A DNA stretch of 64,000 bases from Streptomyces sp. XM4193 (GCF_023072595.1 NZ_JALLGK010000008.1:124001-188000), one strand, 5' to 3'. Shown: positions 17,297 to 27,133, counted from the stretch's first letter. The notes: generated from the sequence alone by a model not told the origin. Numbers and translations: made by a program.

Positions 17297-18177
17297 TGGG
17301 CTCCCTCTGCTGTCGCCCGGCGGACCTCGTGGGCCACCCGTACCGCGTCCGCGCTCGCCCGCACTTCGTGCACCCGCACCGCCCAGGCTCCGTCGCCGGC
17401 CGCCAGCGCGGTCACCGCCGCGGTGGCGGCGTCGCGCTCCCTGGCGGGGGGCGGCGCCGCGTCCGGACGGCCGGCCAGCACCCGACCAAGGAAGCGTTTC
17501 CGGGAGGCGGCGACCAGCAGCGGCAGATCGAGTTCGCGCCCCAACCGGTCGAGCGCGCCGACCAGGGCGAGATCGTGCTCGGCCTCCTTGGCGAAGCCGA
17601 GGCCGGGATCGACCACCACCCGATCGAGCGCGATTCCGCCCTCGGCCGCGCGGTCCAGCGCGATCCGCAGCTCCTGCAGCACCTCGGCGACCACATCGCC
17701 GTACACCGCACGGGAGTTCATCCCGGCGGACTGCCCGCGCCAGTGCATCACCACGTACGGCACACCGGCGTCGGCCACCACCGGGATCATGCGCTCGTCC
17801 GCCCAGCCGCCGCTGACGTCGTTGACCAGCCGGGCACCGGCCGCCACGGCCCGCTCCGCGACCACGGCGCGCATGGTGTCCACGCTGACGACGACGCCCT
17901 CCCCGACCAGCCCGCGGACCACGGGAAGCACCCGCCGCAGCTCCTCGTCCTCGTCCACCCTGCTCGCGCCGGGACGGGTCGACTCACCGCCGACATCCAC
18001 CAGGTCCGCGCCCCGGCCGACCAGGTCCATACCGTGCTTGACCGCCGCCGCGGTGTCGAAGAAGCGACCACCGTCCGAGAAGGAGTCGGGCGTCACGTTG
18101 ACGACACCCATCACCGCGCACCGCCCCCACGAGGGCAGCCCGCTCACTTCACGCCGTGGTCGCCGTTCAACACTCAT
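17293..18177 (-). CDS. folP: Dihydropteroate synthase
   Basis: 294 aa from the ATG at 18177. It condenses the pterin pyrophosphate with p-aminobenzoate and is the sulfonamide target. MGVVNVTPDSFSDGG (about 23-37) and GGESTRPGASRV are the two signature blocks, with the SVDTM strand and the DPGLGFAKEAEHDL and AASRKRFLG regions all intact. 71 bp downstream of folE. The gene order folE-folP-NTF2-folB-folK matches the canonical Streptomyces locus. Confidence 0.97.
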   Translation of the reverse strand: MSVERRPRREVSGLPSWGRCAVMGVVNVTPDSFSDGGRFFDTAAAVKHGMDLVGRGADLVDVGGESTRPGASRVDEDEELRRVLPVVRGLVGEGVVVSVDTMRAVVAERAVAAGARLVNDVSGGWADERMIPVVADAGVPYVVMHWRGQSAGMNSRAVYGDVVAEVLQELRIALDRAAEGGIALDRVVVDPGLGFAKEAEHDLALVGALDRLGRELDLPLLVAASRKRFLGRVLAGRPDAAPPPARERDAATAAVTALAAGDGAWAVRVHEVRASADAVRVAHEVRRATAEGAQ

Positions 18178-18248
18178 GCGCCCACCCTAGGCGGCCGGAC
18201 GACCGCCCCTCGCACGGAGCCGCCGCGGCTGCCGCGACCTCCCGACGC

Positions 18249-18854
18249 TCAGCGCGCCATGATGAGGCTCATCGCCTCCGAGCGCGTCGCCGCGTCCCTC
18301 AGCTGCCCACGCACCGCGGAGGTCAGCGTCTTGGCGCCGGGCTTGCGCACCCCGCGCATCGTCATGCACATGTGCTCGCACTCGATGACGACGATCACTC
18401 CGCGCGGCTCCAGGATCCGCATCAGCGAGTCGGCGATCTGCGTGGTCAGCCGCTCCTGCACCTGCGGGCGCCGCGCGAAGACGTCCACCAGCCGGGCCAG
18501 CTTGGACAGACCGGTGATCTTGCCGCTGGCGGACGGGATGTACCCGATGTGGGCCGTCCCGACGAAAGGCACCAGGTGGTGCTCGCAGGAGCTCATCACC
18601 TCGATGTCCTTGACCAGCACCATCTCGTCGTGACCGAGGTCGAAGGTGGTGGTCAGCACGTCCTCGGGCCGCTGCCGCAGCCCGGCGAATATCTCCTGGT
18701 ACGCGCGGGCCACCCGGGCGGGCGTCTCGCGCAGCCCCTCGCGGTCCGGGTCCTCCCCGACCGCGATCAACAGCTCGCGGATCGCGTCGGCGGCACGCTT
18801 CTCGTCGAACTCGCCGATCGTGGATTCACCGTCGAGCGTCACGGGGTCGGTCAT
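18249..18854 (-). CDS. folE: GTP cyclohydrolase I (zinc type, IA)
   Basis: 201 aa from the ATG at 18854 (MTDPVTLDGE). It opens GTP to dihydroneopterin triphosphate, the first committed folate step. The zinc ligands are visible in MSSCEHHLVPF (C90, H93 region) and VIECEHMCMTMRG, so this is the zinc-dependent IA form. First gene of the folate operon: a hairpin with a T-run ends the upstream ftsH transcript 54 bp before this start, so folE probably has its own promoter in that short gap. Confidence 0.97.
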   Translation of the reverse strand: MTDPVTLDGESTIGEFDEKRAADAIRELLIAVGEDPDREGLRETPARVARAYQEIFAGLRQRPEDVLTTTFDLGHDEMVLVKDIEVMSSCEHHLVPFVGTAHIGYIPSASGKITGLSKLARLVDVFARRPQVQERLTTQIADSLMRILEPRGVIVVIECEHMCMTMRGVRKPGAKTLTSAVRGQLRDAATRSEAMSLIMAR

Positions 18855-18903
18855 GGGGGCCTCGTTCCTCGTACCTGGCGTGATCGTGGCTTGTTCGCCA
18901 CGC

Positions 18904-18942
18904 AAAAGCCGCGCCCCTCAGCGTAGACCTGAGGGGCGCGGC
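18904..18942 (-). terminator. Rho-independent terminator of ftsH
   Basis: A perfect 13-bp stem (18908-18920 with 18930-18942) and 9-nt loop. On the minus strand it is followed at once by TTTT (18904-18907). It lies between the ftsH stop and the folE start, separating the two units. Confidence 0.85.
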
Positions 18943-19055
18943 GATGCTCTGCCGGACAGTTGTGACCTGCGACTCGTCCGCTGCTGCCGACCGCGGCGCG
19001 GCCGATCCGGCCCACCTTTCGAGCGGGCGGGCCGGTCAGCCGGACACGGGCAGCC

Positions 19056-21146
19056 TCAGCGCTCCTCGCGCGGCTCGTCGTACGGGCGCGGCGGGGTGGA
19101 GAAGTCGCTCTCCGGCGGACGGACCTCGGAGCCCGCCGGCGTCGAACCGGTGGTGCCACCGCCGTGCGCACCCGTGTCGGCGGGCGCCTTCTCCAGCGAA
19201 GGCGTGCCGTTGGCCAGCGAGATCTCCTTCGGCGAGGAGACCGGCGGCCTGGTCGAGGGCGTACGGCGGGCGGAGCCGGTCCACGCGGGGCGGGCCGGAC
19301 GCTTCACGACGGAGCGGAAGACCACTTCCAGCTCCTCCTTGTTGAGCGTCTCCCTCTCCAGGAGCTCCAGCACGAGGTTGTCCAGGACGTCGCGGTTCTC
19401 GACCAGGATCTCCCAGGCCTCGTTGTGCGCGGTCTCGATCAGCTTCTTGACCTCTTCGTCCACCAGCCCCGCGACCTCTTCCGAGTAGTCGCGCTGGTGG
19501 GACATCTCCTTGCCCAGGAAGGGCTCGGACTGGTCGGTGCCGAACTTGATCGCGCCCAGCCGCTCGGTCATGCCGTACTGCGTGACCATCGCGCGGGCGG
19601 TCGAGGTCGCCTTGTCGATGTCGTCCGCCGCACCCGTGGTCGGGTCGTGGAAGACGAGCTCCTCGGCGGCGCGGCCACCGAGCATGTACGCCAGGCGGTC
19701 GAGCATCTCGTTCCGCGTGGTGGAGTACTTGTCCTCCTCGGGCAGCACCATGGTGTAGCCCAGGGCCCGGCCGCGGGACAGGATGGTGATCTTGTGCACC
19801 GGGTCGGAGTTGGGAGAGGCCGCCGCGACCAGGGCGTGTCCGCCCTCGTGGTACGCGGTGATCTTCTTCTCCTTCTCGCTCATGATCCGGGTCCGCTTCT
19901 GCGGTCCGGCCACGACCCGGTCGATCGCCTCGTCCAGGAACTTGTTGTCGATGAGCTTGGCGTTCCCGCGGGCGGCCAGCAGCGCCGCCTCGTTCAGCAC
20001 GTTGTTGAGGTCCGCACCGGTGAAGCCGGGGGTGCGCCGCGCGACGGCGCCGAGGTCGACGTCCTGCGTGACCGGCTTGCCCTTCTGGTGGACCTTCAGG
20101 ATCTCCAGACGGCCCTGCATGTCCGGGCGGTCGACCGCGATCTGACGGTCGAAACGGCCGGGACGCAGCAGCGCCGGGTCCAGGATGTCGGGGCGGTTGG
20201 TCGCGGCGATCAGGATGACGCCGCCCTTGACGTCGAAGCCGTCCATCTCGACGAGCAGCTGGTTCAGCGTCTGCTCGCGCTCGTCGTGGCCGCCGCCCAT
20301 GCCGGCGCCGCGGTGCCGGCCGACGGCGTCGATCTCGTCGACGAAGACGATGGCCGGCGCGTTCGCCTTGGCCTGCTCGAAGAGGTCACGGACGCGGCTG
20401 GCGCCGACACCCACGAACATCTCGACGAAGTCCGAGCCGGAGATGGAGTAGAACGGCACGCCCGCCTCACCGGCGACAGCCCTTGCCAGCAGCGTCTTTC
20501 CGGTGCCGGGCGGGCCGTAGAGCAGCACGCCCTTGGGGATCTTGGCGCCAACCGCCTGGAACTTCGCCGGCTCCTGGAGGAACTCCTTGATCTCGTGGAG
20601 CTCCTCGACCGCCTCGTCCGAACCCGCCACGTCGGCGAAGGTCGTCTTGGGGGTGTCCTTGGTGATGAGCTTGGCCTTGGACTTGCCGAAGTTCATCACC
20701 CGGGAACCGCCGCCCTGCATCTGGTTCATCAGAAACAGGAAGACGATGATGATCAGCAGGAACGGAAGCAGCGAGAGCAGCATCCCGACGAACGGGTTCT
20801 GCTTCTTCGGGGAGACCGTGTAGCCGTCCGCGAGCTGCTTGTCCTGGTACTTGGTCTGCAGGGTCTGGGCGAGCTCGACGCCCTGCTGGTCGATGTAGCT
20901 CGCCTTGATCTGCTCGCTGTCCTCGACCTTGGTGCCGTCCTTGAGCTGCACCTCGATGATCTGCTCGTCACCGGTGGTGAGCTTGGCGGACTTCACCTTG
21001 TTCTCGTTGATCGCCTGAACGACCTGACCCGTGTCGACCGTCTTGGCACCCTCGGAAGAGCTGACGACCTGCATCAACACGACCACGGCAAGGACGGCCA
21101 GCACGATCCACATGACTGGCCCACGGAAGTATCGCTTCACGTCCAT
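19056..21146 (-). CDS. ftsH: ATP-dependent zinc metalloprotease FtsH
   Basis: About 696 aa from the ATG at 21146 (MDVKRYFRGP); an ATG 12 codons upstream (21182) is in frame but adds residues unlike the family. Membrane-anchored AAA+ protease that degrades misfolded and regulatory membrane proteins. Two transmembrane segments flank an external domain of ~100 residues. Walker A is GPPGTGKTLLARA, Walker B is IVFVDEIDAVG, then the second region of homology and the zinc site HEGGHA. An unstructured Pro/Gly/Glu-rich tail of ~70 residues follows the protease domain. Lies between hpt and the terminator before folE. Confidence 0.97.
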   Translation of the reverse strand: MDVKRYFRGPVMWIVLAVLAVVVLMQVVSSSEGAKTVDTGQVVQAINENKVKSAKLTTGDEQIIEVQLKDGTKVEDSEQIKASYIDQQGVELAQTLQTKYQDKQLADGYTVSPKKQNPFVGMLLSLLPFLLIIIVFLFLMNQMQGGGSRVMNFGKSKAKLITKDTPKTTFADVAGSDEAVEELHEIKEFLQEPAKFQAVGAKIPKGVLLYGPPGTGKTLLARAVAGEAGVPFYSISGSDFVEMFVGVGASRVRDLFEQAKANAPAIVFVDEIDAVGRHRGAGMGGGHDEREQTLNQLLVEMDGFDVKGGVILIAATNRPDILDPALLRPGRFDRQIAVDRPDMQGRLEILKVHQKGKPVTQDVDLGAVARRTPGFTGADLNNVLNEAALLAARGNAKLIDNKFLDEAIDRVVAGPQKRTRIMSEKEKKITAYHEGGHALVAAASPNSDPVHKITILSRGRALGYTMVLPEEDKYSTTRNEMLDRLAYMLGGRAAEELVFHDPTTGAADDIDKATSTARAMVTQYGMTERLGAIKFGTDQSEPFLGKEMSHQRDYSEEVAGLVDEEVKKLIETAHNEAWEILVENRDVLDNLVLELLERETLNKEELEVVFRSVVKRPARPAWTGSARRTPSTRPPVSSPKEISLANGTPSLEKAPADTGAHGGGTTGSTPAGSEVRPPESDFSTPPRPYDEPREER

Positions 21147-21343
21147 CCACACGAGGCGTGTACGCCCCGTCCCTCCTGCCATAGTGAGTTGAAAAACCGA
21201 CCCTCGGACGGTACCCCAGCATTGTCACCCGGCGTCGCCGGGCACGGTGAACCGGCCTCCCCCTGCTCCAACGGCGGGGATCGGCCCGGTGTTCCCGGGC
21301 CGACGCCGGCGCGCGGCAGGGGTGGCCGGTGCCCGAATACCGG

Positions 21344-21898
21344 TCAGCCCCCGTAGACGTGCGGCGCGAGAGTGCCGACGAACGGCAGGTTGCGGTACTT
21401 CTCGGCGTAGTCCAGGCCGTACCCGACGACGAACTCGTTCGGGATGTCGAAGCCGACCCACTTGACCTCGATGTCGACCTTCGCGGCGTCCGGCTTGCGC
21501 AGCAGGGTGCAGACGTTCAGCGACGCCGGCTCCCGCGAACCGAGGTTGGACAGCAGCCAGGACAGGGTCAGACCCGAGTCGATGATGTCCTCGACGATCA
21601 GCACGTCCCGGCCCTGGATGTCGGTGTCCAGGTCCTTGAGGATCCGCACCACACCGGAGGACTGGGTCCCGGCGCCGTACGAGGACACCGCCATCCAGTC
21701 CATGGTGACGTTGCCGGAGAGGGCCCTGGCGAGGTCGGCCATGACCATCACCGCGCCCTTGAGGACACCGACGATCAGCAGGTCCCGGCCCGCGTACTCC
21801 GCGTCGATCTCCGCGGCCAGCTCGGCCAGCTTCGCGTCGATCTCTTCCTTGGTGATCAGGACCGACTTGAGGTCGGCACCCATGTCCTTCTCATTCAC
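21344..21898 (-). CDS. hpt: Hypoxanthine phosphoribosyltransferase
   Basis: 184 aa from a GTG at 21898; an ATG five codons later (MGADLKSVL) has a better-placed AGAAGG and is a real alternative. It salvages hypoxanthine and guanine with PRPP. LIVGVLKGAVMVMADLARAL, the PRPP loop VLIVEDIIDSGLTLSWLL and the C-terminal VKWVGFDIPNEFVVGYGLDY are conserved. 37 bp downstream of tilS on the same strand, the usual tilS-hpt-ftsH order of Gram-positives. Confidence 0.96.
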   Translation of the reverse strand: MNEKDMGADLKSVLITKEEIDAKLAELAAEIDAEYAGRDLLIVGVLKGAVMVMADLARALSGNVTMDWMAVSSYGAGTQSSGVVRILKDLDTDIQGRDVLIVEDIIDSGLTLSWLLSNLGSREPASLNVCTLLRKPDAAKVDIEVKWVGFDIPNEFVVGYGLDYAEKYRNLPFVGTLAPHVYGG

Positions 21899-21935
21899 GC
21901 TCTGCAGCTGCTCTCGCTCGATCGCCGGTGCGCGC

Positions 21936-23141
21936 TCACACGTCGCTCTGCCGAAGGAACAGTGTGCCACCCGTCCGTCCGGCCTCCACCCGCCCGGGCA
22001 GGTTGATGGCCCGCTGCCCGCGCCAGGCGGTGATCAGCCGGTCGGCCTCCTCGATGTGCCGGGCGTACAACGACCCGGCGGGAGCGCCCGCTTCGACGGC
22101 GGCGCGGCGCAGCACCCGCCGTCGCACCGCGGGCGGCAGCACCGCGAGGCGGCCGATGTCCAGGCCGATCCGGGGCCGCGCGCCGGCCGGCGGGCCGCCC
22201 TGCTCCGGCACCCGCGCGGAGCGCTCCGCCTCGGCGGCCCAGGCGTCCAGGGCGTCGGCGTCGTCGCGGGCGAGCTGCGCGGTACGGGCGAGCGCCTCCA
22301 CGACGCCCTTGCCGAGCGCCTTCTCCAGCACCGGCAGCGCCTCGTGCCGAACCCGCGAACGGGTGTACGCGGGGTCGGAGTTGTGCGGGTCGTCCCAGAC
22401 CGGCAGGGCCTGCTCCATGCAGGACGTGCGCGTCGTCTGGCGGTCGATGCCGAGGAAGGGCCTGCGGTAGCGGCGCAGCGCCTCGGCCGCGGGGGCGTGG
22501 GCCGCGGCCGGGCCGGCGGCACCGGACCCCGGCACCGCGACGATCGAGCCGGTGCAGGCCGCCATCCCGGACAACGAGCGGGTGCCGGAGCCGCGGGCGA
22601 GCCCGAGGAGCACGGTCTCCGCCTGGTCGTCTCGGGTGTGGCCGAGCAGCACGGCGCTGGCGCCGAGCCGGCCGGCCACCTCGTCGAGCGCGGCGTAGCG
22701 GGCGGTGCGGGCGGCTGCCTCGGGCCCGCCGTCGCCCCCGACGCGCACCCGTACGCACTCCACCGGATCGAGCCCCAACTCCCGCAGCCTGGCGCTCACT
22801 TCCTCGGCGCGGCCGGCGGAGCCCTCCTGCAGGCCGTGGTCGACGGTCACGCCGCCCGCGCGCACTCCGCTGCGGGACGCCTCGAAGGCGAGCGCGGAGG
22901 CGAGCGCCATCGAGTCCGCGCCGCCGGAGCAGGCGGCGAGCACGAGGGGCGGCCGGTCGGGGACGGCGCGCCGCTGGCCCGGGCGGCGGGTGCCGGGCTC
23001 GTTCAGGGCGGCGTTGCCGACGTGCCCGGTGCTCGGGCCGCCGAGGCCGGTGCCGGGCTCGCTGCCGGCGTCGGCGAGGACTTCACGCAGTGCGCGGCGG
23101 ACCGCCAGACGTATCGCGGCGACCGCGGGGTGAGGACCCAT
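21936..23141 (-). CDS. tilS: tRNA(Ile)-lysidine synthetase
   Basis: 401 aa. It changes the wobble cytidine of the CAU-anticodon tRNA-Ile to lysidine, so that AUA is read as isoleucine. The PP-loop ATPase motif SGGADS is at 72-77, followed by GHTRDDQAETVLLGLARGSG. The ATG at 23141 precedes a ~65-residue N-terminal extension rich in Gly/Pro. The C-terminal substrate-binding region is short, as in actinobacterial TilS. First gene of the tilS-hpt-ftsH set. Confidence 0.95.
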   Translation of the reverse strand: MGPHPAVAAIRLAVRRALREVLADAGSEPGTGLGGPSTGHVGNAALNEPGTRRPGQRRAVPDRPPLVLAACSGGADSMALASALAFEASRSGVRAGGVTVDHGLQEGSAGRAEEVSARLRELGLDPVECVRVRVGGDGGPEAAARTARYAALDEVAGRLGASAVLLGHTRDDQAETVLLGLARGSGTRSLSGMAACTGSIVAVPGSGAAGPAAAHAPAAEALRRYRRPFLGIDRQTTRTSCMEQALPVWDDPHNSDPAYTRSRVRHEALPVLEKALGKGVVEALARTAQLARDDADALDAWAAEAERSARVPEQGGPPAGARPRIGLDIGRLAVLPPAVRRRVLRRAAVEAGAPAGSLYARHIEEADRLITAWRGQRAINLPGRVEAGRTGGTLFLRQSDV

Positions 23142-23415
23142 GTCCGTTCCACTTCCTCAGAGTTGCTGGGTCGAGGGACCCGGCCGGCTGCTCGGCTGAG
23201 CAACGGCGCTCCCGCGGAGGCGGCCAGGGCTGCCCGCCGGGCTCTCGGCTGTGTGCGATGTCGGCTCGGCGCGACGCGGGCGTCGCGGCAGGACCCGACC
23301 ACTCCGTCACACTGAGTGCGTTGATGGTGACAGAGGTCGAAGGCTGCTCAGAGCATCGCATGCGCCCTGCACGGGCCAGGGTCCCTCGGAAGGGTGATTC
23401 CCGAGGCGTACCGGC

Positions 23416-24630
23416 TCAGGAATCAGCCGTACGGTGCACTCTGGCGACCCACTCGTGCGGATCGGCGATCTCCGCCTTGGTCGGCAGGGTGTTGGGCGAG
23501 GTCCACACCTTGTTGAAACCGTCCATGCCGACTTCCCGCACCACGGCCCGCACGAACCGCTCGCCCTCCCTGTACTGCCGCAACTTGGCGTCCAGACCGA
23601 GGAGTTTGCGCAGCGCCTGGTCGAGCCGGCCCGCGCCCGCCTGGCGCCGCTTCTGGAACTTCTCCCTGATCTCCGCCACCGAGGGCACCACCTCGGGCCC
23701 GACGCCGTCCATCACGTAGTCCGCGTGCCCCTCCAGGAGCGACATCACCGCGGTCAGCCGGTCGAGGATCTCGCGCTGGGCGGGTGTCTGCAGCAGCTCG
23801 GCGATGCCCCGGCCGCTCTCGCCACCCGTGGAGTTCGCGCCACTGTCGCCGCGCTCGGAGTCCGGCCGCGCGCCGGTGACGCTCTGGGCGACCTCGCGCA
23901 GCCGCTCCAGCAGCATCGAGGGGTCCACGTCCGTCTCGCCGAGGAACGACTGGATCTCGCCCTCGAGATGGTCCTTCAGCCACGGCACGGCGGTGAACTG
24001 GGTGCGGTGCGTCTCCTCGTGCAGGCTCACCCAGAGCCTGAAGTCGTGCGGGTCCACGTCGAGTTCGCGTTCCACGTGGACGATGTTCGGCGCGACGAGC
24101 AGCAACCGGCCGCCGCCCGAACCCGGCAGATCGCGCGAGGAGGGCGCGAAGGTCTCGTACTGGCCGAGCACCCGGGAGGCCATGAAGGAGAGCAGCATCC
24201 CCACCTCCACGCCGGTGATCTTCCCGCCGAGCGAGCCGATCAGCGCCCCGCCCGGCACCGCGGTCCGCTTGGCCCGCATCTTCTCCAGCATCGGGGTCAG
24301 CAGCTCGCGGAAGCCGGCCACGTTGGCCTTGATCCAGCCCGCCCGGTCGACCACCAGCACCGGGGTGTCCCCGGCGGCACCGACCGGCACCAGCCCGGTG
24401 AAGCCGCGCACATGGGCCTCGGATGCCTCGGCGTGCCGACGGAGCTCGGCCACGACGGCACGCGCCTCGGTCCGGTCCACCTCGGGGCCGGACTTCACCA
24501 GACGCGTCGCGGTCGCCACCGCGAGGTCCCAGTCGACGAGGTCCGCGCCCTTGCCCGCGCCCCTCCCCCGGGAGGAACTGCTCTCGAAGCCGCCACGGTC
24601 CGTACCGTCTGAACGCCCCATGCTCGTCAT
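23416..24630 (-). CDS. Zinc-dependent metalloprotease of the DUF2342 (zincin) family
   Basis: 404 aa from an ATG at 24630 (or ATG 24621). The metallopeptidase motif is HEETH at 204-208 in LWVSLHEETHRTQF, preceded by the family block PNIVHVERELDVDPHDFRLW. A second helical half contains LEGHADYVMDGVG, whose E and H may complete the zinc site. An N-terminal Ser/Gly/Arg-rich stretch of ~28 residues precedes DLVDWDLAVATA. This actinobacterial family lies next to dacB and tilS in many genomes. No signal peptide is seen, so it is probably cytoplasmic; substrate unknown. Confidence 0.9.
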   Translation of the reverse strand: MTSMGRSDGTDRGGFESSSSRGRGAGKGADLVDWDLAVATATRLVKSGPEVDRTEARAVVAELRRHAEASEAHVRGFTGLVPVGAAGDTPVLVVDRAGWIKANVAGFRELLTPMLEKMRAKRTAVPGGALIGSLGGKITGVEVGMLLSFMASRVLGQYETFAPSSRDLPGSGGGRLLLVAPNIVHVERELDVDPHDFRLWVSLHEETHRTQFTAVPWLKDHLEGEIQSFLGETDVDPSMLLERLREVAQSVTGARPDSERGDSGANSTGGESGRGIAELLQTPAQREILDRLTAVMSLLEGHADYVMDGVGPEVVPSVAEIREKFQKRRQAGAGRLDQALRKLLGLDAKLRQYREGERFVRAVVREVGMDGFNKVWTSPNTLPTKAEIADPHEWVARVHRTADS

Positions 24631-24723
24631 GGCTTCACGGTACGGCTTCCGCTGCGTACGGCACAGCGGTGCGAGCGGCACGGGGGAGGCCCCGGGCGCG
24701 GGTCCGGCCCGTGCCGCGCGGGG

Positions 24724-24805
24724 CGGGCTCGTGCGCGGGCGGGGCGGGCTCGTGCGGGGCGGGCTCGTGCGGGGCGGGCACGTGCGGGGGCGGGCTCGTG
24801 CGGGG
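24724..24805. repeat. 15-bp tandem repeat just 3' of dacB
   Basis: Units at 24745, 24760, 24775 and 24791 with consensus CGGGCTCGTGCGGGG, and a diverged unit at 24724. The array ends 4 bp from the dacB stop codon, so it forms the start of the dacB 3' untranslated region. Not coding. Confidence 0.85.
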
Positions 24806-24809
24806 CGGG

Positions 24810-26393
24810 TCAGCGGCAGCCGCAGTCCGCGAGTCTGCCGGCCAGCGCGTCGAGGGCGTTCTGGGCGGCCCGGGAGTCCTTGGCTCCGGTGGTGACGAGC
24901 GCGAACGTCAGCAGCCGGCCCTCGGCGTCGACGACCGTGCCCGCAAGGGAGTTGACCCCGGTCAGGGTGCCGGTCTTGGCGCGCACCAGACCCGCGCCCC
25001 GCTCGGTTTCGGGGGTGCCGTAGCGACCGCCCAGCGTGCCGTTGAAACCGGCCACCGGCAGACCGGTCAACAGCGGCCGGAGCGCGGCGCGGTCGGGCTC
25101 GGCGGCACGGGCGAGCAGCGCGGTGAGGAAGGTGGCGGAGACCCGGTCGGCGCGGCTGAGGCCGCTGCCGTCGGCGAAGCGGGTGCCCTTCATCGGCAGG
25201 TCGAGCTTCTTCAACTGGCTTCGCACGGCCTTCTCCGCCCCGCCGAAGTCGGCGGTGCGGCCGGTGGCCAGCGCGGTCTGACGGGCGAGCGCCTCGGCGA
25301 TGTCGTTGTCGCTGTTCAGCAGCATCCGTTCGACCAGCGAGGACATCGGCGCGGAGCGGTGGACGCCCAGTTCGGTGCCCGGCCGGCCGTCGTCGCCGCC
25401 GTCCCCGTCGTTTCCGGGGTGGTCCTTCTCCCGGCCGTCGATCGCCTCGGTCCAGCCCTTAGCGACCTTGGCCGAGACCGTGCGTTCGGTGGCCACGCCG
25501 CGGTCGCGCAGCAGTCCGGCGAACCGCTCGGCGGCGTCGGCGGACGGGTCCAGCGCGCGGGGCGCGGGGCCCTTGACGGAGTCGTCCGTACGACCGGAGT
25601 TGACCATCAGCGGGGTGAGCGGGGCGATGTTGTCGTTGACCCCGATGGGGTGGCGGTCCGGCCCGGAGTAGCGGGAGGTGTCGTAGCCGAGCGCGGTCGG
25701 TTTCAGGCCACGCTTCTTCAGGCTGCGGGCGGTGGCGGTCGCGAGGGAGGCGAACTGCTTCTCGGTGAGCGTGGGGTCTCCGCCGCCGACGAGGACGACG
25801 CGCTTCTTCTTCGCGTCCCACACCGTCCGGGTGGGGATGCGGTGCTCCGGGCCGAGCGCGGTCAGTACGGCGGCCCCGGTGGCGATCTTGATCGTCGAAG
25901 CGGGCACCACCGCGTCGTCGCCGCCGCCGGCGTACAGCTCCTTGCCGGTGAGCGCGTCCCCGACCGAGAACGTCGTGCGGTTGCCGAGCGCGGGGTCCTT
26001 CAGCAGCTTCTTGAACGCCTTGCCCAGGCCCTTGCCGCTGGGCGGGCTGCCCTCGCTGCCGAGCGCGCCGAGCACGGGCGGGGCGCCGGGCCGCGGCGCG
26101 GCGCCGTCGTCCGGGCGGCCGGGGCGACTGTCGTCCGAGTGCCCGTCGCCGGTGTGGCCCTGGCCACTGTCGGGCTCCCGGTCGGCTGCCCAGCCGCGTT
26201 CAGCCGTACGCTGACCCGAGTCCCAGGGGCCGGTGGAGGCCACCGCGGTCACCGCGACGGTCAGGCCGACAACAGCGGAACCGGCCACCGCCTGCCAGTC
26301 ACGACGCCGCGGAAGCGGGGTCGCGTACCAACGTCGGCGGACGGCACGCACCCCCGTGTCCACCGCGTCCAGTGAACGGACCCACCGGTTCAT
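24810..26393 (-). CDS. dacB: D-alanyl-D-alanine carboxypeptidase/endopeptidase (PBP4 type)
   Basis: 527 aa from the ATG at 26393; a GTG 15 bases upstream is possible. It trims peptidoglycan stem peptides and cuts cross-links. A single N-terminal hydrophobic segment (about 35-53) anchors it, then a ~70-residue Gly/Asp/Pro linker. Penicillin-binding motifs are STIK (nucleophile S166), SDN in LLNSDNDIAEAL and KTG in VRAKTGTLTGV. The usual PBP4 insert domains lie between SxxK and SxN. Divergent from ppa with ~100 bp between, and upstream of the zinc protease gene. Confidence 0.95.
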   Translation of the reverse strand: MNRWVRSLDAVDTGVRAVRRRWYATPLPRRRDWQAVAGSAVVGLTVAVTAVASTGPWDSGQRTAERGWAADREPDSGQGHTGDGHSDDSRPGRPDDGAAPRPGAPPVLGALGSEGSPPSGKGLGKAFKKLLKDPALGNRTTFSVGDALTGKELYAGGGDDAVVPASTIKIATGAAVLTALGPEHRIPTRTVWDAKKKRVVLVGGGDPTLTEKQFASLATATARSLKKRGLKPTALGYDTSRYSGPDRHPIGVNDNIAPLTPLMVNSGRTDDSVKGPAPRALDPSADAAERFAGLLRDRGVATERTVSAKVAKGWTEAIDGREKDHPGNDGDGGDDGRPGTELGVHRSAPMSSLVERMLLNSDNDIAEALARQTALATGRTADFGGAEKAVRSQLKKLDLPMKGTRFADGSGLSRADRVSATFLTALLARAAEPDRAALRPLLTGLPVAGFNGTLGGRYGTPETERGAGLVRAKTGTLTGVNSLAGTVVDAEGRLLTFALVTTGAKDSRAAQNALDALAGRLADCGCR

Positions 26394-26495
26394 GGGCGTA
26401 CCCCGCACCTAGGACCAGCCCCTTTCGCGAGCAGACACCAGCGTGAGGGACACTTAATCACCAGACATGTGTGTTGATCACGGAGGAGCCTCCCA

Positions 26496-26987
26496 GTGGA
26501 GTTCGACGTCACCATCGAGATCCCGAAGGGATCGCGGAACAAGTACGAGGTGGACCACGAGACCGGTCGCATTCGACTGGACCGCCACCTCTTCACTTCG
26601 ACCGTGTACCCGGCCGACTACGGTTTCGTGGACGGCACCCTCGGCGAGGACGGCGACCCGCTGGACGCCCTTGTGCTGCTGGACGAGCCGACCTTCCCCG
26701 GCTGCATCATCAAGTGCCGGGCGATCGGCATGTTCCGGATGACCGACGAGGCGGGCGGCGACGACAAGCTGCTCTGCGTACCGGCGTCCGACCCGCGCAT
26801 GGAGCACCTGCGGGACATCCACCACGTTTCGGAGTTCGACCGGCTGGAGATCCAGCACTTCTTCGAGGTGTACAAGGACCTGGAGCCCGGCAAGTCCGTC
26901 GAGGGCGCCAACTGGGTGGGCCGCACCGAGGCCGAGGCCGAGGTCGAGGCGAGCGTGAAGCGCCTGGAGGCCAACGGCGGCCACTGA
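26496..26987 (+). CDS. ppa: Inorganic pyrophosphatase, family I
   Basis: 163 aa from a GTG at 26496 (reading VEFDVTIEIPKG), with GGAGGAG at 26482-26488. It hydrolyses pyrophosphate and pulls biosynthetic reactions forward. The metal-binding signature GEDGDPLDALVL is intact, as are YPADYGFVDGT and the C-terminal VGRTEAEAEVEASVKR. Normal length for the soluble bacterial enzyme. A very strong hairpin lies 13 bp after the stop. Confidence 0.97.
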   Translation: MEFDVTIEIPKGSRNKYEVDHETGRIRLDRHLFTSTVYPADYGFVDGTLGEDGDPLDALVLLDEPTFPGCIIKCRAIGMFRMTDEAGGDDKLLCVPASDPRMEHLRDIHHVSEFDRLEIQHFFEVYKDLEPGKSVEGANWVGRTEAEAEVEASVKRLEANGGH

Positions 26988-27000
26988 GCCCCGAAGACAG

Positions 27001-27044
27001 CAGACGAGAAGGGCGCGTCCCTCGGGACGCGCCCTTCTCGTCTG
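27001..27044. terminator. Bidirectional terminator hairpin after ppa
   Basis: A perfect 21-bp inverted repeat (27001-27021 with 27024-27044) and a minimal loop. It sits between the convergent ppa and threonine exporter genes and can serve both. Confidence 0.88.
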
Positions 27045-27133
27045 CACGGACACAGCCACCGGCTCCGGGTGACGCCCATGCCGCAGACAAAAGACGCGCG
27101 TCGGAGCCGGGTGTCGTACGGGCCGGGGCTGCG